Below are positions 6,719-13,189 of a stretch of DNA of 15,859 nucleotides, in pieces. Position numbers and translations under genes: made by a program. Position 1 is the stretch's first letter. Every line of letters starts with the position of its first letter. The notes under the pieces were generated by a model. The model was given only the letters and a program-made list of their open reading frames with translations. It made no database searches and had not been told where the DNA came from. The DNA is from an uncultured Muribaculaceae bacterium. GTDB lineage: Bacteria; Bacteroidota; Bacteroidia; Bacteroidales; Muribaculaceae. Location: positions 1-15,859 of the forward strand of contig CAJUAT010000057.1 in NCBI GenBank assembly GCA_910584525.1, in the 5' to 3' direction.

Positions 6719-7711
6719 TCAGATTTTTCTGTCTATGTGGTAGAGTGGCCGGTGCTTGACCTCTATGTATGTCTTTCCTACGTAGAATCCGAGAATGCCG
6801 AGGGCTATCAGCGTGGTGCCTCCTACAAACCATATCGATAGCATCATCGAGCTCCACCCATGCTCGGCATTCCCCGACAGCAGCGAGGCCAGCACATAGA
6901 TGCCTATCCCTATGGCCACAAGGATATAGATGCCTCCCAGGGCCATGGTGAGGTATAGCGGCTTCACCGAGAAAGAGGTTATGCCGTCGAGCGCCAGGCG
7001 CAGCGACTTGCCGAAGGTGTATTTCGACACGCCGGCGCGGCGTGGCTGCAGATGGTCGTCGACAGTGGTGGAAGGATACCCTATGTGTGGGATGATGCCC
7101 CGCAGGTATAGGTTGCGTTCCTCATAGCGCGACAGCTCGCGAACCACCCTTGACGACAACAGCCGGAAGTCGGCGTGATTGTACACTATCTCTATTCCCA
7201 TGCGCTGCTGAAGACGGTAGAAGGCCTTGGCGGTGAATCGTTTCAGGGGAGGGTCGGCCTCACGCGACACCTTGACGCCATACACCACGTCGTAACCTTC
7301 ACGCCAGCTGCGCAGCATGTCGCTCACGGCCTGCAGATCGTCCTGCAGGTCAACGTCCATGGTCACCACCGCTTCGGCACCAAGGCCCACAGCCTCAGTC
7401 ATCCCCGCCATTATGGCGTTCTGATGGCCGGCGTTGCGTGCAAGCCTTATGCCGTGAACCCTCTCTGGATAACGCCGGTGCCATTCCTCGATAATGCGCC
7501 AGGAGGAATCGCGGCTGCCGTCGTCGGATATCAGCACGAAGCTGTCGCCGAGACAGAGACCCTCGCCGCTCATCTGCGTCAGATGATCCATAAGACGCTC
7601 CAGCGACTCCCCAAGCGTGGCCTCCTCGTTATAGCACGGACATACTATGGCAAGACGTGGCGCCTCCCGCTCCGTGATGCAGCTGTCAGCTGTTCCTTCT
7701 TTCCAGTCCAT
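6719..7711 (-). CDS. GT2 family polyprenyl-phosphate glycosyltransferase (GtrB/ArnC/DPM1-like)
   Basis: It probably transfers a sugar from a nucleotide donor to undecaprenyl phosphate at the inner face of the cytoplasmic membrane. The 330-residue protein has an N-terminal GT-A domain with CPCYNEE (24-30), SDDGSRD (62-68) and the metal-binding DVDLQDD (119-125). The acceptor-loop motif RAGVSKY (225-231) is followed by an amphipathic stretch and two C-terminal membrane segments (about 252-277 and 290-313). This is the classic layout of bactoprenyl-phosphate glucosyl-, GalNAc- and Ara4FN-transferases. The start at 7711 overlaps the deacetylase gene by 26 bases, so the two are translated from one mRNA. 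Donor sugar cannot be deduced. The partner deacetylase makes an N-acylated amino sugar a reasonable guess. Confidence 0.9.
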   Translation of the reverse strand: MDWKEGTADSCITEREAPRLAIVCPCYNEEATLGESLERLMDHLTQMSGEGLCLGDSFVLISDDGSRDSSWRIIEEWHRRYPERVHGIRLARNAGHQNAIMAGMTEAVGLGAEAVVTMDVDLQDDLQAVSDMLRSWREGYDVVYGVKVSREADPPLKRFTAKAFYRLQQRMGIEIVYNHADFRLLSSRVVRELSRYEERNLYLRGIIPHIGYPSTTVDDHLQPRRAGVSKYTFGKSLRLALDGITSFSVKPLYLTMALGGIYILVAIGIGIYVLASLLSGNAEHGWSSMMLSIWFVGGTTLIALGILGFYVGKTYIEVKHRPLYHIDRKI

Positions 7712-8495
7712 CGATTATTTCTTTGGCAAACGGTGTATATGTGCCGAACGAGGCTCCCCGGTCCGCAAACATCTTAATGAGGTCGTCGAGCCGTCGTTCC
7801 ATGCCGGGGCCGGCGTTGCGGTTGTGAACCCACGACAGCCGCAGCTCCTTGTGCTCGCCGCTGGGGAAAAACTCCCAGGGATGAAAATAGGTGGTGAAAT
7901 AACCGTCATGCCGCAGACAGCGCAGCGCCAGACGCCGGTATAAGGCCGCCGGCAGATGGTGGTATGCCAGCCAGAACATGGGGAACCTCACCCATGGTGT
8001 GACTCCCGCCGGTATCTGAAGCACCCCGTTGAGCATGAACGGTGTCCGCGGCTTGTCGAGATGCATGTAGTGGCCCGGTATGAAGGTGGGATTGAGCGAC
8101 GAGTTGTAGAGATACCCGGCTTGGCGGATGTCGTCGTTGCTCACGGGGAACATTCTTGGCTGGCGGAACCCGAGCACGGGGCGCCCTGTAAGTTCGCGCA
8201 GCCTCTCGCGCGAGATGAACACATCTTCGGGGCGAGGCTGCCAGTGGTCGCAGCCGTGGGCCCCTATCTCATGCCCTCCGTCGAGAATGCGACGCATGGT
8301 CTTCTCGCCCTTCTCCGCAAAATTGACTGTGCAGAAGAATGTGGCTTTCACGCCGTGACGTTCCAGGATGTCGAGGATGCGGTTGGCGCCATACTCCGAT
8401 ATCTTCATGGAGTCGTCAAGGGATATGTCGACGCCGCGCTCGCGCGGAACGTCGAATTCCTCAGTGTCGAAACTCAGCAGTACCTTGCCCATCAT
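7686..8495 (-). CDS. NodB-fold polysaccharide or lipid-linked sugar deacetylase
   Basis: This is a carbohydrate esterase family 4 (NodB homology) enzyme that would remove N-acetyl or N-formyl groups from a sugar. In the 269-residue product, motif 1 is SFDTEEFD (Asp10) rather than the common TFDDG. Motif 2 is HEIGAHGCDHW, giving metal ligands His80 and His84, and motif 3 is FRQPR (Arg111). A late motif YFHPWEF (His205) resembles the branch that carries DTEEFD-type and HPWE-type motifs. There is no signal peptide, so the substrate is probably cytoplasmic or at the inner membrane face. The ATG overlaps the stop of the upstream 1107-residue gene (ATGA), and its own end overlaps the glycosyltransferase by 26 bases. 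The pairing recalls ArnD with ArnC, or NaxD with FlmF2, which act on undecaprenyl-linked sugars. Confidence 0.88.
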   Translation of the reverse strand: MMGKVLLSFDTEEFDVPRERGVDISLDDSMKISEYGANRILDILERHGVKATFFCTVNFAEKGEKTMRRILDGGHEIGAHGCDHWQPRPEDVFISRERLRELTGRPVLGFRQPRMFPVSNDDIRQAGYLYNSSLNPTFIPGHYMHLDKPRTPFMLNGVLQIPAGVTPWVRFPMFWLAYHHLPAALYRRLALRCLRHDGYFTTYFHPWEFFPSGEHKELRLSWVHNRNAGPGMERRLDDLIKMFADRGASFGTYTPFAKEIIDGLERRNS

Positions 8496-11400
8496 GCGTT
8501 GAGTTTTTCCTCAGATTGCTTTTCTCTGGCGGCGCCCAGCTGTGCGCGGTGCGAGGCGAAGGCCGCCTGCTCCGCTACCGGCAACGGCAGTGTCGACGAG
8601 TCCTGTCGGTGATATACCTTGCCATCCTTCATGCGCACCATCACCGGGAAGGGCTCCACTACCACGCGGCATATCTGCTTGTCGCCCAGTGTGTCGAAGC
8701 TAAGGTGTACATAGTCGGTCACCGGACGCCCGTCGAACGTCTGACCTATATGCGTGCGCAGGAAGTAATGGAAATGAAGTGCGAACTTGTCCTGTATGTC
8801 GCGCAGGTCGTACTTGTCGGAGTTGTTGTTGAGGAACCGGAAGTCGTTGTCGAGACCCATGGGGAATCCCTGGTTGTTGACGCCGAGGTATATTGTGCCG
8901 CCGTTGTGGTTCATCATGCCGGCCACCACCTCCATGATCTCGCGGCCCTGGCGACGGTCGTCGGCATGCATGTTGTTGTCGGCGGGATAGATGATCGACT
9001 GCTTGAACTCGTTGCGTTCGTCCTCCTGCACCTTGAGGCATTCCACATTGATTTCCTCGGACTGCGGCAGGCGCAGCAGGTCGTAGATGCCTTTCATGAT
9101 TTCTGTGCGGGCGGCGTTGAGACCCATGCCCCATATCTGGTTGTAGGCAATCACGAGACGGCGCACCTTCGTCTGGATGGTGTCGGCGGGGTAGGTGGCC
9201 GGTGGAAGCGTGTCCGGGTTGTCGATGCCGGAGAGTATGCGCAGTATTTCCAGACAGTTGTCGAGCGAGAGGTCCTTGTGCACGAGCGTGCGGCACTCCT
9301 CTTCAAGCTGCTCGAGGGTCTTGAGGTTCACACTGCTGTTGACGGCGAAATTGCCCAGTTCCTCGAGGATGCCCAGCTTGGCCTCTATCACGGTCTTTAT
9401 CCTTGAGCTTTCCACGATGTCGGCCATGAGGAGAGCTCGCCACAACAGGGCGTATCTGCGTGCCAGCGGTATGGTGCCGATGGCCGACAGCCTGTTGACC
9501 ATCCGCATCAGCCAATAGGTGTCGGTGCCGTTCATCGATATGTAGTTGGTGGTGTCCACAGGTACCGCGGTGCTGTCGTCGTCGGAGTCGTCGGCCTCGT
9601 AGGTACCTGAGGCCACTGCCTGCACCACGCTCCCGAATATCGATTCCATCGAGAGCATGTCGCCGTCGTCGGCGGTCTCCGGGTTGATATAGGCCTGGTA
9701 CGACGCCTTCACGAAGAGGTTGTCGTTATTGGAGGCCACATTCTCTATGCGAGCCACGAGAATGTCGCCGCGGCAGGGCAGGAAGTCGCTGCCGCGAGGC
9801 ATCCACACTACCATCGGATAGCCGTTCTCGCTGAGTGCGAAATAGCCGCTCCCCTCTTTGTATACGCCGGTCACTATGCAGCGCACGTCGTTCTCTATGT
9901 CATGGTCGAGGTTAGCCTTCTGCAGACAGTGGGCGTTGACGTTGCTGCGCATGCTGAAGAGATAGTTGCCGTCGCGGAGTATGCCTCGCACTGTCACATC
10001 GAAGAGCAGGGGTACGCCGTCGCGCATGAACTGCGGGTATTCGCAGTGCACATCGTAGGCCACTATGTCGTGGACGCCCATGAGGCCGCGGCCCTTGTAG
10101 GCAGGGTCTACTATGACGCAGTCGAAGAGGTTGTTGTCGACCTGTCGCACCACTCTGATGGTGGTATGGTCGCCTTCTTCGAGGCGCAGGTCGCTGAATG
10201 TCTGTACCTGGGGCTTGTCGTCGACTTCGAGGATGGCGCGCTCGAGACGTTTCATGTATTTCGACTGTTCGGCGGGGTTCTCGTCGGCGGTGCCGTTGTT
10301 GAGACCCGTTATCCGGCGCGAGGCGTATATCTCGCAGGCCATGCCGGGCGACAGCTCGTAGGTGGATATTTTCTTGAGGTTCTCGGCATTGGTCGAGGAG
10401 CGTATGCCGAGCACGCCGTCGCTGACGGTGATACAATGGCTGTTGTTTTCGAAGAGGGCGGTGGCGTCGCGAAGGTCTCCTTTCTCGAATGGCTGGTTGA
10501 GATAGGCGTAGCATAGCCGCTGGGCGTCGCCGAGGTCCGACCATGAGAACTCCGGCTTTGCTTTCACAAGACCCGCGAAGCTCAGCAACGCCTTGCGGGG
10601 AAGCTCGTTGTCGCTGCTGTTGATAAGCATGGCGGCGCATGAGTAGAGGAGACCGCGGCGGCGCTCTATGTCGCGGTTGCCCGTGGAGCCGTAGAGAAGC
10701 TGCTCGGTGGCCATGGCTCGGATGAGAAGTCGAAGCTCCTCCCGGTCGGCATACGTGATATAGTCCTGACGGCTCGTGATGTACACGCGCAGAAGCTGCA
10801 GCACGCCATGCCGGAAGTACTGCATGAACATCGTGTTGCCATGGTGCTCGCTCACTATGTCGATGAGTCGTGATATATATGGGCGCACGTCGACGGCCTC
10901 GAGGGTGATCATGGCGTTGAGGGTTCGCACCTTCTGTTCGGGACGGTAGAAGCGGGCCGACTTCTCGAGGCTGCCCAGGATGGCGTTGAGGACGCTGTCG
11001 GCTTCATGGGCGCGTATCATGTTGTAGACGGCGCGGTAGTCGGCGGCATTCTGCGCCACGGCCTCCAGTCGCTGCTGCACGTTGGTCTGCTGGTCGGCAG
11101 GCAGCAACGATACATAGTCGCTGCGTTCTATCAGTGCCACAGCCAGAAGCTCCAGACCCCGCAGCACATATTCCTTGGTAAGCTCCCGGCGACGTATCAG
11201 GTCGACGCACCACGCCAGACATTCCTCAAGGAATTTTATCACCCATCGGCTGTCGCCATCTTCCAGGAGCCTGGCGGCACCGCCGAGAGTGTCGGAGGCA
11301 AGCATCCTCTGCAGAATGCCGGAGTTGCGCAGATAGCGCCCCTCGGGGAGAGCCGCAACATCCTCCGGACGGAATAGATTGTCCTCCCGTCGTGCTTCCA

Positions 11401-11815
11401 TGACAGGCGTAAGCTCCAGCCGGTCCTCCAGTATCTGGTCGATGCGGCAGCGTATCCTGTCGAAGCGCTTGAACGGCGTCTTGCCGATCTTTACGTTCTT
11501 GTAGGTGACGTCGTTGATTTCGTCGCGCAGAGTGCATTTACCCAGACGTATGTCGGAATTGATGTAGAAGGTATATTCCTCGCCCGGCTTGTAGAGCTGC
11601 GCGGCCACGGAATAGGGGTCCTGCTCCAGTCGTGTGCCGTTGTATATGCAGGTGATGCGTTCCGGCTTCTGTTTCTGAAAGTCGAAGGCCACGATACGGT
11701 ACTCCTGCGTCGATGCCGCATCCGGTAATATGAATATCAGCCGGTTGCTGCTGTCGCGACCTATGTTAAACTGCTTCTCCGTGAATACATACTTCTTCCC
11801 TTTTTCAAATTTCAT
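8492..11815 (-). CDS. Giant multidomain protein with C-terminal AlbA_2 (Schlafen-type) domain
   Basis: The 1107-residue protein ends in an AlbA_2/Schlafen-type domain (about 930-1080). It shows NEFKQS (935-940), the core MNHNGGTIYLGVNNQG (968-983) and the closing VYHRQDSST (1067-1075). AlbA_2 domains occur in putative nucleic-acid-binding regulators and in some defence or nuclease proteins; function here is unknown. By eye, residues 1-138 are a beta-rich, possibly OB-like or cold-shock-like pair, and 160-460 are helical, perhaps a repeat scaffold. Residues 545-710 are again beta-rich with S1/OB-like strands, 738-755 form an acidic linker, and 765-920 are helical. No signal peptide or membrane segment is seen. 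The start ATG at 11815 follows a 5' leader with a hairpin (11848-11881). TAACTTTA at 11903-11896 is one base off a -7 element, without a -33. The stop overlaps the deacetylase start (ATGA), implying coupling. Fold assignments outside AlbA_2 are inference. Confidence 0.85.
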   Translation of the reverse strand: MKFEKGKKYVFTEKQFNIGRDSSNRLIFILPDAASTQEYRIVAFDFQKQKPERITCIYNGTRLEQDPYSVAAQLYKPGEEYTFYINSDIRLGKCTLRDEINDVTYKNVKIGKTPFKRFDRIRCRIDQILEDRLELTPVMEARREDNLFRPEDVAALPEGRYLRNSGILQRMLASDTLGGAARLLEDGDSRWVIKFLEECLAWCVDLIRRRELTKEYVLRGLELLAVALIERSDYVSLLPADQQTNVQQRLEAVAQNAADYRAVYNMIRAHEADSVLNAILGSLEKSARFYRPEQKVRTLNAMITLEAVDVRPYISRLIDIVSEHHGNTMFMQYFRHGVLQLLRVYITSRQDYITYADREELRLLIRAMATEQLLYGSTGNRDIERRRGLLYSCAAMLINSSDNELPRKALLSFAGLVKAKPEFSWSDLGDAQRLCYAYLNQPFEKGDLRDATALFENNSHCITVSDGVLGIRSSTNAENLKKISTYELSPGMACEIYASRRITGLNNGTADENPAEQSKYMKRLERAILEVDDKPQVQTFSDLRLEEGDHTTIRVVRQVDNNLFDCVIVDPAYKGRGLMGVHDIVAYDVHCEYPQFMRDGVPLLFDVTVRGILRDGNYLFSMRSNVNAHCLQKANLDHDIENDVRCIVTGVYKEGSGYFALSENGYPMVVWMPRGSDFLPCRGDILVARIENVASNNDNLFVKASYQAYINPETADDGDMLSMESIFGSVVQAVASGTYEADDSDDDSTAVPVDTTNYISMNGTDTYWLMRMVNRLSAIGTIPLARRYALLWRALLMADIVESSRIKTVIEAKLGILEELGNFAVNSSVNLKTLEQLEEECRTLVHKDLSLDNCLEILRILSGIDNPDTLPPATYPADTIQTKVRRLVIAYNQIWGMGLNAARTEIMKGIYDLLRLPQSEEINVECLKVQEDERNEFKQSIIYPADNNMHADDRRQGREIMEVVAGMMNHNGGTIYLGVNNQGFPMGLDNDFRFLNNNSDKYDLRDIQDKFALHFHYFLRTHIGQTFDGRPVTDYVHLSFDTLGDKQICRVVVEPFPVMVRMKDGKVYHRQDSSTLPLPVAEQAAFASHRAQLGAAREKQSEEKLNA

Positions 11816-11847
11816 AACATCTATATATTAATTGGTTTAGTGGAATA

Positions 11848-11881
11848 TTCCGGGCCATATTGCGGCGCAATAGTCCCGGAA
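11848..11881 (-). other. Leader hairpin of the AlbA_2 protein gene
   Basis: TTCCGGG (11848-11854) pairs with CCCGGAA (11875-11881). Inside a small internal loop, TATTGC (11858-11863) pairs with GCAATA (11867-11872) around GGC. It ends 33 bases before the ATG on the minus strand and has no T tract, so it is a leader structure rather than a terminator. It could influence mRNA stability or be an autoregulatory target of the RNA/DNA-binding-type product. Confidence 0.5.
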
Positions 11882-11904
11882 AGGAAAAATCTGTGTAAAG
11901 TTAC

Positions 11905-11947
11905 GAAAAAATCGGGAGTCGGTGTTAATAAAACAGCGACTCCCGAT
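11905..11947 (-). terminator. Rho-independent terminator of yebC (pheT-yebC unit)
   Basis: On the minus strand ATCGGGAGTCG (11947-11937) pairs perfectly with CGACTCCCGAT (11921-11911). An inner TGTT/AACA extension is separated by one mismatch, and TTTTTT (11910-11905) follows. It starts 36 bases after the yebC stop and separates yebC from the AlbA_2 gene. Confidence 0.88.
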
Positions 11948-11982
11948 GTTAACAATGGTTAATTCCGCAATCCGGTACTTTC

Positions 11983-12699
11983 TCAGTCCTCCTTCATGTT
12001 GTGGAACACGTTCTGCACGTCCTCGTCGTCTTCGAATTTCTCGAGGAGTTTCTCGATGGCTTCGCGCTGTTCGGGGGTGACCTCCTTGTAGTCGGTGGGT
12101 ATGCGCTCGAACTCTGCCGATGCTATCTCCACACCTCTGTCCTCAAGGAATTTCTGAAGGTTGGCAAACTGGTCGAAGGCGCCGTAAACCACCCATTCCT
12201 CGGCCTCGGGATCCGTCTCCAGTTCGGCCTCATAGTCCATGAGGTCGAGTTCGAACTCTTCCTGGTTGAGTTCGGCCGGCTTGATATGGAACACGCTTTT
12301 GTGGTCGAAGAGGAAGGAGAGGGAGCCCTGTGTACCCAGAGAGCCGCCATGCTTGTTGAAATAGCTGCGCACGTTGGCCACGGTGCGCTGGTTGTTGTCG
12401 GTGGCTGTCTCCACCACGATGGCTATGCCGTGCGGCCCGTAGCCTTCGTATACTATCTCCTTGTAGTCGCCGGCATCCTTGTCGGTGGCCTTCTTGATGG
12501 CGCGGTCAACAGTGTCCTTGGGCATGTTGGCGGCCTTCGCGTTCTGCATCAGCACGCGGAGACGCGGGTTCATGTTGGGGTCCGGTCCACCGGCCTTGGC
12601 GGCTATAGTGATTTCTTTGCCTATGCGTGTGAACGTTCGGCTCATGTTGCCCCAGCGTTTCAGCTTGCGGGCCTTGCGGTATTCAAATGCTCTTCCCAT
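11983..12699 (-). CDS. yebC: YebC/PmpR/TACO1 family protein
   Basis: YebC-family proteins were long annotated as transcriptional regulators. Recent work on bacterial and mitochondrial members points to a translation role, relieving ribosome stalling at proline-rich stretches. The product has 238 residues, normal for the family. It has the conserved start MGRAFEYRKARKLKRWGNMS, the helix GKEITIAAKAGG, and the core NVRSYFNKHGGSLGTQGSLSFLF region (key GG and GS residues). The ATG at 12699 is chosen because the family begins there. The frame continues in phase for 44 more codons only because it reads into the repeat element at 12712-13184. pheT lies upstream in the same direction. No Bacteroidetes promoter was found between them, so read-through from pheT or a non-consensus promoter in the element must supply transcription. 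Confidence 0.95.
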   Translation of the reverse strand: MGRAFEYRKARKLKRWGNMSRTFTRIGKEITIAAKAGGPDPNMNPRLRVLMQNAKAANMPKDTVDRAIKKATDKDAGDYKEIVYEGYGPHGIAIVVETATDNNQRTVANVRSYFNKHGGSLGTQGSLSFLFDHKSVFHIKPAELNQEEFELDLMDYEAELETDPEAEEWVVYGAFDQFANLQKFLEDRGVEIASAEFERIPTDYKEVTPEQREAIEKLLEKFEDDEDVQNVFHNMKED

Positions 12700-12706
12700 T
12701 TTATGG

Positions 12707-12711
12707 TGTTT
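12707..12711. repeat. Left 5-base direct repeat, candidate target-site duplication
   Basis: TGTTT lies immediately outside the left inverted repeat and recurs immediately outside the right one (13185-13189). Direct repeats exactly at both ends of an inverted-repeat-bounded segment are the mark of transposition. Confidence 0.55.
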
Positions 12712-12747
12712 TAGAGCGCGTTCCTTATAATTTCGGGGTCGTAGGGG
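12712..12747 (+). repeat. Left terminal inverted repeat (36 bases)
   Basis: It begins TAGAGCGCGTTCCTTA and ends GTCGTAGGGG. It is the reverse complement of 13149-13184 except at two positions. Its outer end is 12 bases from the yebC ATG. Confidence 0.8.
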
Positions 12748-12748
12748 T

Positions 12749-12838
12749 CGCAGACTTGAGGCGATTTTAGCCGGTTGCTGAAGGAGCATACCGAGGTATG
12801 TGACTGACAGCAAGCGGCTAAAAGCGGCCAAGTCTGCG
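12749..12838. repeat. Long imperfect stem-loop inside the element
   Basis: CGCAGACTTG (12749-12758) pairs perfectly with CAAGTCTGCG (12829-12838). The stem then continues through ATTTTAGCCG (12764-12773) and TTGCTG (12775-12780) against CAGCAAGCGGCTAAAAG (12808-12824), about 28 of 31 pairs in all. The 27-base apex holds a second small stem, CATAC (12787-12791) with GTATG (12796-12800). Such a structure could form an RNA hairpin when pheT-yebC is transcribed, or a DNA cruciform recognised by a transposase. Confidence 0.75.
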
Positions 12839-13148
12839 AGGGCGAAGGTAACTTCCTCCGCGTCAGGGCCTCCGATATTGTTAAAATGCGCTTGTATAAC
12901 ATTTTTGTTAATTATAATATTTTCTCAAATCGCGTATCCTCATATTAAAGAATAATAATAAATCATTATTCTCAGATGCCGAGACCGGAAGGGTATCGGA
13001 CGAGATATTTTTCAATCATAGGAATAACTCCGACGACATTAAAATTACCTCCGCCCCGTCTCTTTTCGGCATATTTCCCGAGGTCTCGTCGGTCACGATG
13101 CCCGCATCGCTCCCTCCTCGACTCGAAAAATCTGCTCGAAAAGAGCCG

Positions 13149-13184
13149 CCCCTACGGCCCCGAAATTTTAAGGAACGCGCTCTA
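13149..13184 (-). repeat. Right terminal inverted repeat (36 bases)
   Basis: Read on the minus strand it begins TAGAGCGCGTTCCTTA and matches the left repeat at 34 of 36 positions. Its outer end is 4 bases from the pheT stop codon. Confidence 0.8.
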
Positions 13185-13189
13185 TGTTT
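13185..13189. repeat. Right 5-base direct repeat, candidate target-site duplication
   Basis: TGTTT adjoins the right inverted repeat. Its last base is also the last base of the pheT TAA stop codon, so the insertion would have happened without damaging pheT. Confidence 0.55.

Larger units (their letters stand above)
12712..13184. mobile_element. MITE-like non-autonomous element between pheT and yebC
   Basis: This 473-base segment is bounded by 36-base terminal inverted repeats with 34 matches (12712-12747 and 13149-13184, both ends TAGAGCGCGTTCCTTA reading inward). TGTTT directly repeats outside each end. It has no transposase. The frames through it (44 codons fused ahead of yebC on the minus strand; about 70 codons ahead of the pheT antisense frame on the plus strand) look like shadow translation of the repeat. 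The left half carries a long hairpin (12749-12838). The middle (about 12880-12975) is AT-rich. The right half has weaker dyads, such as CCGAGACC near 12980 against GGTCTCG near 13084. Removing the segment and one TGTTT restores a pheT-yebC gap of 11 bases. Two facing repeat copies, one of them truncated, are the alternative. Confidence 0.6.

Noticed and set aside
8339..9406. 355-codon plus-strand frame
   Set aside because: Antisense to the deacetylase and AlbA_2 genes; low-complexity His/Val-rich composition typical of a shadow frame.
12880..12975. Promoter for yebC within the AT-rich core of the element
   Set aside because: No TAnnTTTG on the minus strand. TTGTAT and TATAAT at sigma70-like spacing occur on the plus strand, which is the wrong strand and not the Bacteroidetes pattern.
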